DNA of 64,000 nucleotides from Flaccisagitta enflata (GCA_965153355.1 OZ231127.1:46314001-46378000); one strand, 5' to 3'; counted from the first letter of the stretch, positions 35,281 to 47,502 are shown. A program made the numbers and translations. The notes: a model not told the origin generated them from the letters alone.

Positions 35281-35945
35281 CGGCGGTAGCGGCGGCGGCG
35301 GCGGCCGTGGTGATGGAAACAACAGCCACGAACCTCTATCCCATTCGCTCAGCGGCGGCGATAGCGGCGGCAGCAGCGGCAGCAGCGGAGGAGGAAGTGG
35401 CGCCACCACCATTGGCGATGGTGGCGGCCACGATGTTTGTTACAACGGCGACGACAACGCCGGCGACAGCAGCAGCAGCAGCAGCGGAGGAGGAGGTGGC
35501 GCCACCACCATTGGCGATGGTGGCGGCCACGATGCGCTTCCTATTGGCAGCGGCAGTGATGACGCCAGTGGAGGATGGCGCCACCACCATTGGCGATGGT
35601 GGCGGCCACAATGCGCTTCCTATTGGCAGCAGCAGCAGCAGCGGAGGAGGAGGTGGCGCCACCACCATTGGCGATGGTGGCGGCCACAATGTTCGTCACA
35701 ACGGCGGCGACAACAGCGGCGATGGCGGCAGCAGCAGCAGCAGCAGCGGAGGAGGTGGCGCCACCACCATTGGCGATGGTGGCGGCCACAACGCGCTTCC
35801 TATCAACGGCGGCAGTGACGACGGCAGTGGAGGAGGAGGTGGCGCCACCACCATTGGCGATGGTGGCGGCCACAATGCTCTTCTCATCGGCGGAGGCAGT
35901 GACGACAGAGGTGGTGTCACCACCATTGGCGATGGTGACAGCCAC
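35281..35945 (+). repeat. GC-rich coding minisatellite
   Basis: Irregular units built around GGCGCCACCACCATTGGCGA and TGGTGGCGGCCACAA, spaced by (GGC/AGC)n tracts. GGCGCCACCACC and GGTGGCGGCC within each unit are partly complementary, so each unit can form a hairpin. Unit lengths vary from about 70 to 105 bases. Confidence 0.85.
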
Positions 35946-36049
35946 AAAACTCCCTCAAACTCCCTCGTCGCTCAAAACGGCATTGGAGGTCGTCGGAGTA
36001 GATACGGCAGCGTCGCCAGAAGAAACAACATCAGATCAAACAACAACCG

Positions 36050-36052
36050 TCA

Positions 36053-36130
<78 letters not shown>

Positions 36131-36132
36131 CC
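36050..36132 (+). repeat. (CAA)n microsatellite
   Basis: About 26 triplets, read as poly-Asn (AAC) in the frame of the ORF1-like gene. Confidence 0.95.
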
Positions 36133-36744
36133 AAAGATCCCATCAAAGGAGGCAACCACAAAACCTGGTGGTTGGAAAAAAAGTCAGTGCAGGGCTTCTT
36201 CACGAAATTTTTTCAAAGGCTAAACAAAAGTTTAGACTGTCGGTCGCAAATCACAGTAATACTGTCCTTTCCTCGTTGTCCAAAATCAACATCACAAATC
36301 AAGACGAAGACGAATTACCTTAACGATAATTGTTACGATTATTAGTTTGTAGCTGTAGTTATTAGTTTTTGTATGAAATCTGTCGCTTTTACATGCTGAC
36401 GAATTAAAGCACCTCATCACATGACAAATGGCGGATTTTTTTGCTTCCCATCTTCTCAAAATGCTGGAAGGTATACATCTCCCCCTTTGAAACATTTTTC
36501 CCGTAGAAATTGGCAATAATTTGACACCGCACTTACGGTATAAGACCCTCCATCTCCCTTTACATGCTGGAAAGTCCCCTAAATCACTTTACTACGTCAA
36601 AATACTACATCTTAGCTATCTCTGTGTCAAATTTCATCACTCTGTGTGCATTTTTACTATCCATTTGGATCCTTTTTTCCAGTTCGCTTAATTATGGAAG
36701 GGGTGTTATCTTTCTTTTTGAATATCTTTTCTCTCCTTTTCCTT

Positions 36745-36745
36745 T

Positions 36746-36827
<82 letters not shown>

Positions 36828-36905
36828 TTTCTTCCTTTCTTTTGCCAGAGACTAGACATATTTTGAACTTAACCTTCTCTCTTTCTTTTTTTTTCTCTTT
36901 TTTTC

Positions 36906-36985
<80 letters not shown>

Positions 36986-37020
36986 TTGCCAGAGACAAGA
37001 CATATTTTGAACTTGACCTG
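36745..37020 (+). repeat. Duplicated (CTTT)n block
   Basis: Two CTTT tracts (36745-36840 and 36905-36985) are each followed by GCCAGAGAC(T/A)AGACATATTT and GAACTT(A/G)ACCT. This shows a tandem duplication of about 143 bases containing the microsatellite. Confidence 0.9.
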
Positions 37021-37141
37021 GGAGTTCCTTTTCAAATCGTTGCCTAATAACATCCGTAAATAGCACTGAAGCACCATATTCGACAAAATAGGATGATTTT
37101 CGCCGTGGGGAAGAAGTCGATTCGAGTGACTTTTTAAAATT

Positions 37142-37386
37142 CTTTAGTCGCGTGCTACGCGACTCTACAACCCGCTTTGACGGTCCGTCCGTCCGTCCAT
37201 CCGTCCGTCCGTCCATCCGTCCGTCCGTCCGTCCATCTGTCCGTCCGTCCGTCCGTCACACTTTACTTTTTTTTTTTTTTGCGGTCTTTGGCCTCATTGC
37301 TCCTGCCCAAATGATGGAGTGGCTTCAATATGGCCCCTGCCCACCCGCACGCGACTTGGGTAGCCGTGTATCCGGCCTTGTTTTTT
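37142..37386 (+). repeat. R1 repeat, subfamily A, long tetramer tract
   Basis: AGTCGCGTGCTACGCGACTC, then about 20 GTCC/GTCCATCC tetramers, TCACACTTTACTTTTTTT, CTCCTGCCCAAATGATGGAG, CCTGCCCACCCGCACGCGAC, TTGGGTAGCCGTGTATCC and GGCCTTGTTTTT. Confidence 0.9.
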
Positions 37387-37432
37387 TTTTCAAAGAGTAT
37401 TTTTAACGTCAAATTCTTATTTCTTTTTCGAC

Positions 37433-37437
<5 letters not shown>

Positions 37438-37479
<42 letters not shown>
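37438..37479 (+). repeat. (CT)n microsatellite
   Basis: Pure CT tract 40 bases before the acceptor at 37519-37520; it may contribute to the polypyrimidine tract of that exon. Confidence 0.95.
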
Positions 37480-37482
<3 letters not shown>

Positions 37483-37520
37483 CACTCATACACACACACT
37501 CTCTACTCTCCGGCCTTTAG

Positions 37521-38260
<740 letters not shown>

Positions 38261-38734
38261 GTACGCCTCGACTAGATTCAACTCGCTTGTTGAATTGCGA
38301 AGCGTGGATTTACGTGACTTGTTTGAAATAGCTGTGTCTCAGTATGGCACAGCCTTGCTACAGAGCATCCAATTTGAAAAATAATACTCGTATATGACCA
38401 AAGGCTTTCGGTCTCTTAATGGCGGCGCTTCTTTGAGGTTTCACAATCCACAGATTAGCGATGGGGCATTACTGCAATGGGCTCTCGTCAAAACTTGACG
38501 TAAAGTAATTCTAATAATAAACTTCTAATGTGGGGTATATGTCATTAAGGAGTACCACTGTTCCAAAGTTAATGCTTATTCAGGAAATTTTTTTTAAGTT
38601 TAATACCGGGCGCTTGCAAAATCACTAATTGACTTTTCCTTTTTCCCTCGCGTGATTAGCGCCCCCTTTGATACAATTGATTCCACCATTTTTATGTAAA
38701 TTAGAAATTTTTCATGACAGATGAACAAATGATA

Positions 38735-39180
38735 GGAGAGAAAGGACAAAACAGGTCGCCCAAGGGCAATATGTGGTCAGCGATTCCCGTTGCCCTGCTT
38801 TGCATGATTGTGAATTGGAGTGTGGGGAAGCAGGGCAGCGGCGCAAAGGGGACAAAGTCCTGTACAACACAGGGGTACTTTTGCTCGTCCATCTGTCATT
38901 CTGTTCGCCCCCTAGGCCCTCTCAGGCCTAAAATCTGCCATCTCAGGCCTGAAATCTACCTTCTCAGGCCTGAAATCTGCCCTCTCAGGCCTTGAATCTA
39001 AGAGGGCAGATTTAAGGCCTGAGAGGGCAGATTTCAGGCCTGAGAGGGCAGATTTCAGGCCTGAGAGGGCAGATTTCAAGCCTGAGAGGGCCTGGGGGGG
39101 ACGAACGGAATGACGGACGGACAAACAATAGTCCCCCTGTGTTCTACAGGACTTTGTCCCCTTCGGGACCGCTGCCCAAA
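38735..39180. mobile_element. R2 fold-back element with a strand-switching minisatellite
   Basis: A leading tail (GGTCGCCCAAGGGCAATATG, also found at 53820-53850) precedes the arm GGGCAGCGGCGCAAAGGGGA and CAAAGTCCTGTACAACACAGG. The arm returns inverted at 39133-39177. Between them about four CCCTCTCAGGCCTGAAATCT units switch direction at about 39000 to AGATTTCAGGCCTGAGAGGG units, so the whole core is one long imperfect palindrome. Confidence 0.8.
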
Positions 39181-39202
39181 AAACCAAAAAAACAATAAAA
39201 AG

Positions 39203-39335
39203 CAAGGCCGGATACATGGCAAGACAGTCGCGGACGGTTGGGCAGGGGCAGTAAAGCAAAAACCACGTGATTCAAAAATGATGGACAGAGCGACCAATAG
39301 GGCAAGGTGTAGAATCATGTATCCACGACTAAAAA
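39203..39335 (-). repeat. R1 repeat, subfamily B
   Basis: Inverted copy: CTTTTTAGTCGTGGATACAT, TTCTACACCTTGCCC, a very short tetramer part, CTGCCCAACCGTCCGCGACTG and CCGGCCTTGC. Confidence 0.75.
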
Positions 39336-39522
39336 GTTAATTAAATTTCAATTTTTTCAATTTTTTCCTTTTTTTTTTCTTTTATAAATATAAAAATAAA
39401 CTCTTAAACTCGGTAGTTGTGGGAGATTTTACTTTTCTTAAAGGGGATAGGGCGGTAATTAGGAAGGGAGCGCTAATTAGGAGAAATACGGTAATGGTAT
39501 TCTTTCTGAAACCTATCAACTG

Positions 39523-40067
39523 TATTGGATATTTCTAGCGTGAGAATTGAGTAGCTGAGTCTTTCCGTCTATCGAAAAACACGTGGTTGAATACACAAAG
39601 GTTTATTTCATCGCATCGACACGTCAAATCTACAAAAGGGGCAAAAAGGGGGAGAAAACATTAGGCTTTGCTAAAGGGCGTAAAGAAATACAAACAATTT
39701 AATACACAGAACTCGATATCAACTTCAACTTACTATGGTCGGACGGTTCCGGCTTGCACCACGGACTGCTACTGACAAACGACCACGCGCTCCAGTATTT
39801 AAGAGCAAATACAAAAAGTAGTCCCAAAACTCAACCCTCACCCACGCGGACTAATACTTCTGGAGCGACAGTGAAACGGTTCAGAACGGGTGACGCAATG
39901 CCCAAATATGGCAATAACGATAAAGCGTGCGCGGATGAATACAAACATGATGACGTCAGCCAATGAACGACGAGTGAACGAGAACTGAACATTCACGAGG
40001 CAATACCACGTTGATAATGATAAACGAAAGATGGCGGGGCTACAAAAAGAGCATCTACTATCACACA
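39523..40067 (-). repeat. 3' LTR of the BEL/Pao element
   Basis: The 545 bases are identical to the other LTR except at 39992 (T here, C at 48332). TATTGGATATTT and TATCACACA mark the borders on the plus strand. Confidence 0.95.
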
Positions 40068-40216
40068 CCCCCATCTAGAAATCAAAACACAGACAGATTT
40101 CTAACCAACTCTAAACTACCCACAACCCATCCAAACCCATGAATGAGATAGCTAACTACATGAATACGATGAACAAATGATAACGTAAGGCGCATCACGA
40201 GAACGATGAAGTAAAG

Positions 40217-42394
40217 TCATTCATCTCCCCCACCATCGATGACCACCTCCTCCACCTTCTCATCTTCCCCTTCGCGTTCGAGGAGGATGATTTTCCTGAT
40301 GTCACGTTCAAGGGATTGACCGGATGTGGTTCGGATGTGGACACGACGAACGAGTCCATCTTCACTGGGGACGACACCCGTCACAATGGCCAAGGGCCAG
40401 CGTTCCCTGGGCATAGATTCTTCAACATGGAGGACAAGATCACCTTTGGCAATGTTGCGTTGGCGACAGATCCACTTGGACCTCTTCTGGAGACTTGCGA
40501 CGTACTCTGTAGTCCACTGCTTCCAAAACGAATCGAGGATTGGACGAAGGACATCCTTCGATCGACGCAGCTCCGTTCCAGTAAGCGGCACCGATGGGAG
40601 AGCGTCAGACGAAAGGACCAGATGAGACATCGCTGGATTGAGGAAATGCGCTGGCGTCAGCGGCCGAAGATCTTGAGGATCGGAAGAGAATCGCGTCAAC
40701 GGGCGGCGGTTGACGATCCCTGCGACGACTTGGACGATAGTGCGAAAGCGTTCGTATTGGATATCACTAGGGGTCAGCCCCGAGGTGATACCTCCAATGG
40801 TCTTCTTCACCACTCCAACGAGACGCTCCCAGCTACCACCTTGATGTGGCGCATGAGGCGGGATGAAGATCCACTCGATGCCCACTGGCCGAGGAAATAC
40901 AGCGGACTCGGGCACGTTCTTCCACTCGGCGAGCATTGACTGCAGCAAATTGTTGGCGCCGATGAGATTGGTCCCCTGATCGCTGTGGAGACGCTTGACG
41001 GAAGGGTAGAAGGAGTGAAAACGCTGTAAGGTTTCATTGAACGTCTGAGCTTCCAAATCCTTCACTACTTCAAGATAGACTGCTCTGACTCGCATGCAGC
41101 AGAACAACACCACCCACACCTTCTTCCCATAATGGCCAGACTTAACTGAGATGGGGCCGAAGAGATCCACTCCGGTGTCTGTGAAGGGCGGCGCGACTTC
41201 AATGCGATAAGACGGGAGCGGCGCCATCTGTTGCTGCTCCGGATGACGATGGCGGCGGCGACAAGTGAGACATCGCCAAAGAACCTTCTTGACGGCTTGG
41301 CGACCCTTAATGATCCAAAACTGACGGCGTAGCTCGGAGAGAACGTATTCGATGCCGGCGTGACCAAATTCCTCATGAATGAATTTGATGAGATGATTAA
41401 CAAGAGGATCTTCATAAGGCAGAATCAATGGATGAGACACTTCAAATGCCTCTTGGCAGAGACCCAACCTTCCTCCAACTCGGAGAAATCCCTTGTCATC
41501 AACAAATGGGTTCAACTGGCGCAAGGATGAAGCTGACCTGTTGAGAACTCTCTTGATCTTCCTCTTCTTCACAGTCCCTTCGGTGTAGACTGTGATTTCC
41601 GCTTGGAAATGGCGACGTTGGCAGTCTCGAATGAGGAGATCCTTGGCATCTTGCATCTCCAAGGCACTGGGAAGAGAAGAGAATGCGAGATTGAACTTGT
41701 CAGACTTGCGGGAGCGGCCCACAAACCTGAGGACGTAACTGACAATGCGCATGATCGATGTGAAATTACTTTTGCGACGTAGCAAATTTTCCAAGCAACC
41801 AATGACAACAGGGTTACTTTCCTGAACTGATGGATCAGCGGCGTTGGATGCCCCCACCGTGGCTTCATCGGGGACAGGAAGCAAAGGCCACTCATCTTCA
41901 GGACAGGCGATGAAGCGCGGACCTTCGTGAAACAGCTTCCAGGCTTCGGTGTCGTCAGGCATGGCACCTCGGGAGACGACGTCGGCAGGGTTAAGACCAG
42001 TAGGCACCCATCTCCACTGCTTTGGCGGAGCATCTGGATGGGTAAGATGAATTTTGTTGAGACGGTTGGCAACAAACACGGGATGCTTACCATCCTTGCC
42101 TTGGATCCAGAAGTAAACTGTCGTGGAATCCGTGAAGAAGTATTCGCGGGAGATCCTGACATCAATGTCTTCCCTGATCTGCGTTGACAATTCCACACCA
42201 GTAACTGCAGCTTGCAACTCCAACCTAGGAATTGATCCGTTGACGTCGACGTTGGTCTCCTTCGTTGGTGAGACGCGTGACCTAGCTGCAACCCAAACGA
42301 CTTGGCCTGTGGCCTCGATAACAAAAGAAAGAAACGGCGCCGTAGCCGATGATCGAGGCATCGGTGAATGTGATGAGGATAACGGGTTGGCCAT
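40217..42394 (-). CDS. pol: BEL/Pao Pol C-terminal part: RNase H end and integrase
   Basis: The 725-codon frame overlaps the upstream frame by about 110 bases in a different register. Residues about 1-75 continue the RNase H domain (VAARSRVSP.., IPRLELQAAV). Residues about 320-380 hold the integrase HHCC zinc-binding region (HEEFGHAG..YV, RCLTCRRRH). The catalytic core follows with TGVDLFGPI near 410, LHSDQGTN near 470 and GGSWERLVG near 520, giving the D, D and E of the DDE triad. The end (WKQWTTEYVASLQ.., GDLVLHVEE) matches the DUF5641 tail found in BEL/Pao polyproteins. The apparent start Met is not a real start; the protein is the continuation of the frame at 42282-46424. Confidence 0.9.
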   Translation of the reverse strand: MANPLSSSHSPMPRSSATAPFLSFVIEATGQVVWVAARSRVSPTKETNVDVNGSIPRLELQAAVTGVELSTQIREDIDVRISREYFFTDSTTVYFWIQGKDGKHPVFVANRLNKIHLTHPDAPPKQWRWVPTGLNPADVVSRGAMPDDTEAWKLFHEGPRFIACPEDEWPLLPVPDEATVGASNAADPSVQESNPVVIGCLENLLRRKSNFTSIMRIVSYVLRFVGRSRKSDKFNLAFSSLPSALEMQDAKDLLIRDCQRRHFQAEITVYTEGTVKKRKIKRVLNRSASSLRQLNPFVDDKGFLRVGGRLGLCQEAFEVSHPLILPYEDPLVNHLIKFIHEEFGHAGIEYVLSELRRQFWIIKGRQAVKKVLWRCLTCRRRHRHPEQQQMAPLPSYRIEVAPPFTDTGVDLFGPISVKSGHYGKKVWVVLFCCMRVRAVYLEVVKDLEAQTFNETLQRFHSFYPSVKRLHSDQGTNLIGANNLLQSMLAEWKNVPESAVFPRPVGIEWIFIPPHAPHQGGSWERLVGVVKKTIGGITSGLTPSDIQYERFRTIVQVVAGIVNRRPLTRFSSDPQDLRPLTPAHFLNPAMSHLVLSSDALPSVPLTGTELRRSKDVLRPILDSFWKQWTTEYVASLQKRSKWICRQRNIAKGDLVLHVEESMPRERWPLAIVTGVVPSEDGLVRRVHIRTTSGQSLERDIRKIILLEREGEDEKVEEVVIDGGGDE

Positions 42395-45300
42395 GATAGG
42401 TTAGACCAAATGAGCGAACAATAGGCAAAGACTGCAACTGCTCCATACCTTGGAACCACTTCTCCACTCTGGCGTCAACTTCAGGCAGCAACGGCGGATC
42501 CCAGCCAAACTTGGCGGCGCACAACTCCTGGTTCATCTTCTTTCCCAGCAACGTGTAGGGAGCGACTTGGCCGAGAGGGTCGAAGATACCCATCACCACG
42601 GAGAGAACGCGTTTTCGAGTCCATGGACCCCCACCACTTTTCGCGGCGGACTTGATGCGAAAAGTATCCTCCATTGGGTCATACTTGACCCCGAGCACCG
42701 ACGTTGAAGGGAGCGGCCCTTGACCCTTGAATCCCTCCGCTTTGAGATCTGCAGGGATGGAATCTAAGACGGCTTGAGAATTAGCGACAAATTTTGTCAA
42801 TGGAAAACCACCACGAGCGCACAAATCAATAAGACCACGGACGAGCTCAATGCTACTTTCCTCTGTAGGAGAAGATGTTGGGACATCGTCGACGTAGGCG
42901 CGAAGAATCGCCTCGATAACCTCCCTGGCGAAATCGGCGCCATTGACTTCTGCGTTGTAGCGAATGGCGAAAGAGTTGATGGCTGTTGAGCAAGCGGAAC
43001 CGAAGATATTACGGCACATCCGGATGCACTCGAGAACGTCTTCTTGTCCAGGCAGCCACCTGAAGAATCTAAGGGCATCTCGATCCTCTGGAGGGATAAG
43101 AATCTGGTGAAAACACGACTTGATGTCGCCACATGCGAAGTAGTTATATCTGCGCGCGTTTGACAAAGCGTTAAAGATTGTGACATTTGATCCCTCGCCA
43201 GTTAACAACATTAAATTCAAACTCACTCCAAAACTCTCAGCAGCGCCATCAAGACAAAACCTGTGCTTGCCCTTGCGCTCACTAAGGACACCCGGGAGAT
43301 ACCACAGAATGTCGGATGTTGGGGCACTCATGTCGACGACTTCGGCCCAACCTTCAGCGAGGAGCTTTTCCACTGAGTCTTCAACCACCTTCTTGAGATG
43401 CGGACTCTTGGAGAGGCGACGAACCATCTTGTTTGTGCGGACGCGTGCGGTAGCCTCTGACGCTGCAGATGGCATAAGGGCAGCAGTTGTCTCACGATCT
43501 TTGTCCCACAGGAGTCCCACTTGAATTCTCCCGTCGACAAACTTGCATGAAGCTTTCATCATGTCCTCGGCGCGCTGATCTTGACGCGATCTTCCAACCT
43601 TGGCAGACGGCGCATCTGGGAAATCGGCGCGAAAATAATTCTCGAGTTGATCGTTCAGCTTCTTCCCTTCATCGAAAGAGACATAAGCGGCCCACGCAGA
43701 CTTCGATGGACGGTCGATCGGGCCCATCAACGACCAACCAAATGGCGATCTCAGCGCGACTGGAGAAGAGCGATTGAGGATGCGGGCCTCATAATGGACA
43801 AAGGCAGGTGCAAGGTCAGTTCCAATAAGAATCGAAATGTTATCAGAATCCAACTCAATCAACTTAACACCTTCCATGTAATCAAACTTGTCAACATGAT
43901 GCTGTCGAGCAATATGACCTGGCTTGAAGGGTAGTGATTCGACGACGTATGCTTCGACGCCATCCAGAATTGTCTTGGGATCAACGAGCGACTGGAGCGA
44001 GAATGTGGCGACATCCCTTTGACCCGATGAGGACGAGCCCAGACCATTCAGCGTAACGAACTGCTGGCGAGTCCCGATGTTGAACTTGCGCTGGAAATCT
44101 TGGGTGATTAGCGTCTTATTTGATCCCGTATCGTATAAGGCATAAACTGAGGTGGACCTACCACCGGGGAGATTAACTTTGACAGCAAGGACCGGACGGA
44201 AACAGTCACCATTTGACACTGCAGCAGTCACATTAACCTGACCTTCTAGGGGAGCGGCCCCTGTTTCTGCTGGAGTTGGATCCACCACTTGGGTCCCAGA
44301 GAGCTGAAGGAGACGATTCTGCACATCCCCATTGAATCCAACTGGCGTCGCGTTGACCATTCCACTGCTGGAGGAAGGGACTTGTGGGTTCTGAGAAGTG
44401 AGAGGTGCTGCATGAAGGAGGGTATTGTGACCAAATCGATTGCACAAGAGACATTGGACCTTTTCAAGACATTTTCCTATCTGATGGTTTCTTCCGAAAC
44501 ATTTCAGGCAGAGGCGCTGCTTGAACAGAAATTGCTTCCTCTCTGGAACACTCAATTCACTGAACTTGGGGCATCCATCCAAGAGATGGGCATCTGAACA
44601 GTACAAACAAACTGGACTTAACTGCTGTGATTGTTGAGCCCACTGGATGCTGCTGGGGACCCATTGATGCTGCTGCTGCGTCGACGAGTTTGCGCGCGGC
44701 TGCTGCGGCGTCGACGAGGATGTGCGCGGCTGCTGCGGCGTCGGGGAAAAGCGAGGCTGCTGCTGCTGCGGGCGGCGCTGAGAGATACTCAGCTCGTTAG
44801 CTTCCATTGCGGCGACGTTTGCCTTGGAAAACGGCGATGTCTTCGACGGAGCGGCCGTCTTTGGCGAACCTTTGAAACTCGGAGACAAAGAGGAAGAGGA
44901 TGAGGATGAAGAAGCAGGAGCCGACTTAGGCTGCAGTAGGGCACCCATACCGAACTTACGGTTTAAGGTTGAATACCAATCTTTGAGGAATTGAACCAAA
45001 AATGCCACATCCACATTCTCACCTTTATCCTCAGCCTTACTTGAGGCCTTCGAAAATTCGCGCTTGAGGACTGGGCTGAACCGATTCTTGACAATCTCCA
45101 GCACCGTCGCATCCAGCTTGAGAAACGATTCATCCTTGGTAGCCTTCGCGAAAGACACCATCGCCATTATTTCCTGCAGCAACTCCTTTATTCCGTCGGA
45201 TGAATTAGGATGAACTTCTTTACCAGAGGTAATTTCGGCGAGACTCTGTTGAGCCGAGCCTACTTTCTTTGAGAAAAAGAATTTCAGATCAGCCAATGCA

Positions 45301-46424
45301 TTCTTAAGTGCGACGGACTTGTCAGAGAGAAAAATGTAATTTTCAACCAAACCTTTGGCTTCTCCCTTGGTGCGCTCTTGTAACTGAATAAAACGATCAT
45401 CGTCAGTCAACCCACTGACATCCATCACCTCCGTACCAAATTTTGTGACAAATTTATGATACTGAGCATACCCTTTTTCGAATTTGTCCATTTCTGACGG
45501 CGTTGAGAACTTGACCTTCTGTGCGCCCAAAATTTGGGTTAGATCCGCCGATGGCGAAGCGGCGGCAGTGGCGGCGGGAGTTAGCGGAGCGGCCGCTGTT
45601 CCTTCGATGTCGATATTTTCGATGCACTGGGCCAATTCTTCATCGAGACCCTCCTCGATTGCCGCCTGCAAAATATCGCGTTTCTTCTTTTTGTGTGCTT
45701 GGGCTAACTTAAGCCTTTGCATCTCCAATGCGTCGGCTTCTTCGTCGAACTTTAATTTGATCAACGCAACACGGGCCGACATCGTAGAGGCGGTAGAACT
45801 GTTGAGAGCGGCGGATTCTTCGGCGGCTTTCTTCGCTGCCGCTTCTTCCGCGGCTTTCTTTTTCGCGGCGTCGTCCATGACCGTTGAATTCGTAGACGTA
45901 GACGCAAAACTTTCTTCTGATGAGAGACTCGGTTGTTGAGAAACAGAGGGAGAACGTGACCGAGACTGCGATCGGCTTCGGGCACGACAACGGGCCAGAC
46001 GATGTTTAGGAAGAAAAGTTTTTCTTTTGCTATCTACGATGAACCGGCGTTGGTCGGGTGTAAACGAGGAGAGATTATCGAGAGCCTCTTTCAAGAGAGA
46101 ATTAAAGTTATTGCCGGCAACGGTGTAATCGTCGTCCGCAGATTCGGTTCCCTTTAAAAAGCGGTCGAGGTCACTGTGAGCGTTGTAAAAGCGGGCGTAT
46201 AATTCTCTCGATTCCTTGCTTTGAATACCTTCTTCGGCTTTTTCTTCGATGAATTGTCGTTGTTCGATCGAAAATGTATCCAAATGAAGAAGCAAATCAG
46301 CTAGAATAGCGTTGAATTGATCAGCGAGATTGCCGTAGTCGTCGTCGGTTTCTTCTTTCTCCCCAATTTGTTCAGAGAGAGCGACGAACCGATCAAGCGT
46401 TTCCTTGTTTGAGCTACGGGTCAT
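42282..46424 (-). CDS. gag-pol: BEL/Pao Gag-Pol polyprotein, N-terminal part
   Basis: An ATG at 46424 starts a 1380-codon frame. Residues about 1-310 are a charged, partly Arg/Ser-rich and coiled Gag region. About 315-420 resembles DUF1759 (Gag). About 605-680 holds the Cys/His knuckles typical of BEL (CLYC..H..DGC, LCLKCFGRNH..GKC, CLLCNRFGHN). The protease active site YALYDTGS lies near 763 (DUF1758 type). Reverse transcriptase spans about 1000-1250 with CLDGAAESFG, CGDIKSCFHQ and the catalytic AYVDDV near 1178. RNase H starts with FTDAS near 1350. The frame leaves the conserved sequence just after that, at a T-rich run near 42320, where a single extra base accounts for the shift to the next frame. 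That shift is either a recent mutation or a sequencing error; BEL pol normally has no shift here. Confidence 0.93.
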   Translation of the reverse strand: MTRSSNKETLDRFVALSEQIGEKEETDDDYGNLADQFNAILADLLLHLDTFSIEQRQFIEEKAEEGIQSKESRELYARFYNAHSDLDRFLKGTESADDDYTVAGNNFNSLLKEALDNLSSFTPDQRRFIVDSKRKTFLPKHRLARCRARSRSQSRSRSPSVSQQPSLSSEESFASTSTNSTVMDDAAKKKAAEEAAAKKAAEESAALNSSTASTMSARVALIKLKFDEEADALEMQRLKLAQAHKKKKRDILQAAIEEGLDEELAQCIENIDIEGTAAAPLTPAATAAASPSADLTQILGAQKVKFSTPSEMDKFEKGYAQYHKFVTKFGTEVMDVSGLTDDDRFIQLQERTKGEAKGLVENYIFLSDKSVALKNALADLKFFFSKKVGSAQQSLAEITSGKEVHPNSSDGIKELLQEIMAMVSFAKATKDESFLKLDATVLEIVKNRFSPVLKREFSKASSKAEDKGENVDVAFLVQFLKDWYSTLNRKFGMGALLQPKSAPASSSSSSSSLSPSFKGSPKTAAPSKTSPFSKANVAAMEANELSISQRRPQQQQPRFSPTPQQPRTSSSTPQQPRANSSTQQQHQWVPSSIQWAQQSQQLSPVCLYCSDAHLLDGCPKFSELSVPERKQFLFKQRLCLKCFGRNHQIGKCLEKVQCLLCNRFGHNTLLHAAPLTSQNPQVPSSSSGMVNATPVGFNGDVQNRLLQLSGTQVVDPTPAETGAAPLEGQVNVTAAVSNGDCFRPVLAVKVNLPGGRSTSVYALYDTGSNKTLITQDFQRKFNIGTRQQFVTLNGLGSSSSGQRDVATFSLQSLVDPKTILDGVEAYVVESLPFKPGHIARQHHVDKFDYMEGVKLIELDSDNISILIGTDLAPAFVHYEARILNRSSPVALRSPFGWSLMGPIDRPSKSAWAAYVSFDEGKKLNDQLENYFRADFPDAPSAKVGRSRQDQRAEDMMKASCKFVDGRIQVGLLWDKDRETTAALMPSAASEATARVRTNKMVRRLSKSPHLKKVVEDSVEKLLAEGWAEVVDMSAPTSDILWYLPGVLSERKGKHRFCLDGAAESFGVSLNLMLLTGEGSNVTIFNALSNARRYNYFACGDIKSCFHQILIPPEDRDALRFFRWLPGQEDVLECIRMCRNIFGSACSTAINSFAIRYNAEVNGADFAREVIEAILRAYVDDVPTSSPTEESSIELVRGLIDLCARGGFPLTKFVANSQAVLDSIPADLKAEGFKGQGPLPSTSVLGVKYDPMEDTFRIKSAAKSGGGPWTRKRVLSVVMGIFDPLGQVAPYTLLGKKMNQELCAAKFGWDPPLLPEVDARVEKWFQGMEQLQSLPIVRSFGLTYHGQPVILITFTDASIIGYGAVSFFCYRGHRPSRLGCS

Positions 46425-46771
46425 TCCTCAGGCGGCGATAGGCAACAGTCAATCGTCGGAGAACAACAGTTAATTGATCGATGAACAACAATAGAAGCGA
46501 AGGGCGGTGGTGGGTTACTTTTCCCACTTGCAGAGAAAGAGAGAATAACGACGAGGAGCCAAACTACGAAGACATACTCCGATGTTTGGACCGATGGACA
46601 ATGGATGGATTAGGAGATAGGGATATATTTGATGAATGGACGAATGGAGAAAGAGGAGATACAATTTTTCCGACTTTGGGCCAATGCAAGATCAACTCAC
46701 GATGGCCCACGTGTTAACTTAAACACGACGACGTAAAGACGGATTAACTTTCACTTGAAATCACGATATTT

Positions 46772-47502
<731 letters not shown>

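Larger units (their letters stand above)
34694..36323 (+). pseudogene. Retroelement ORF1-like gene with a coding minisatellite and one frameshift
   Basis: An ATG at 34694 opens a frame MDHGTQLYITTDQRILVSDL and continues LFYMQNKLHVIAHDDIVSIC. About 190 residues of ordinary sequence include QPTCVAMEFSNIPQSEDGSV and QIMASLINMRKN. This N-terminal pattern resembles uncharacterised invertebrate proteins I associate with first ORFs of non-LTR retrotransposons; that link is from memory. From 35281 the protein consists of GGGGATTIGDGGGH-like repeats. At about 35575 a unit lacks two bases, moving the frame into one that runs through more repeats, a poly-Asn run and a tail LVVGKKVSAGLLHEIF to a stop at 36321-36323. 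No reverse transcriptase follows, so this is a truncated or standalone copy inside an intron of the SOX-type gene. Confidence 0.6.

Noticed and set aside
35541-35945. Antisense Ala/Ile-rich frame
   Set aside because: Shadow of the GC-rich minisatellite in the ORF1-like gene; the + strand frame connects to unique sequence on both sides.
40316-40939. 207-codon + strand frame
   Set aside because: Antisense shadow of the BEL integrase; codons and motifs belong to the minus strand.
41569-42459. 296-codon minus-strand frame
   Set aside because: Alternative register over the BEL Pol coding region without any domain motif.
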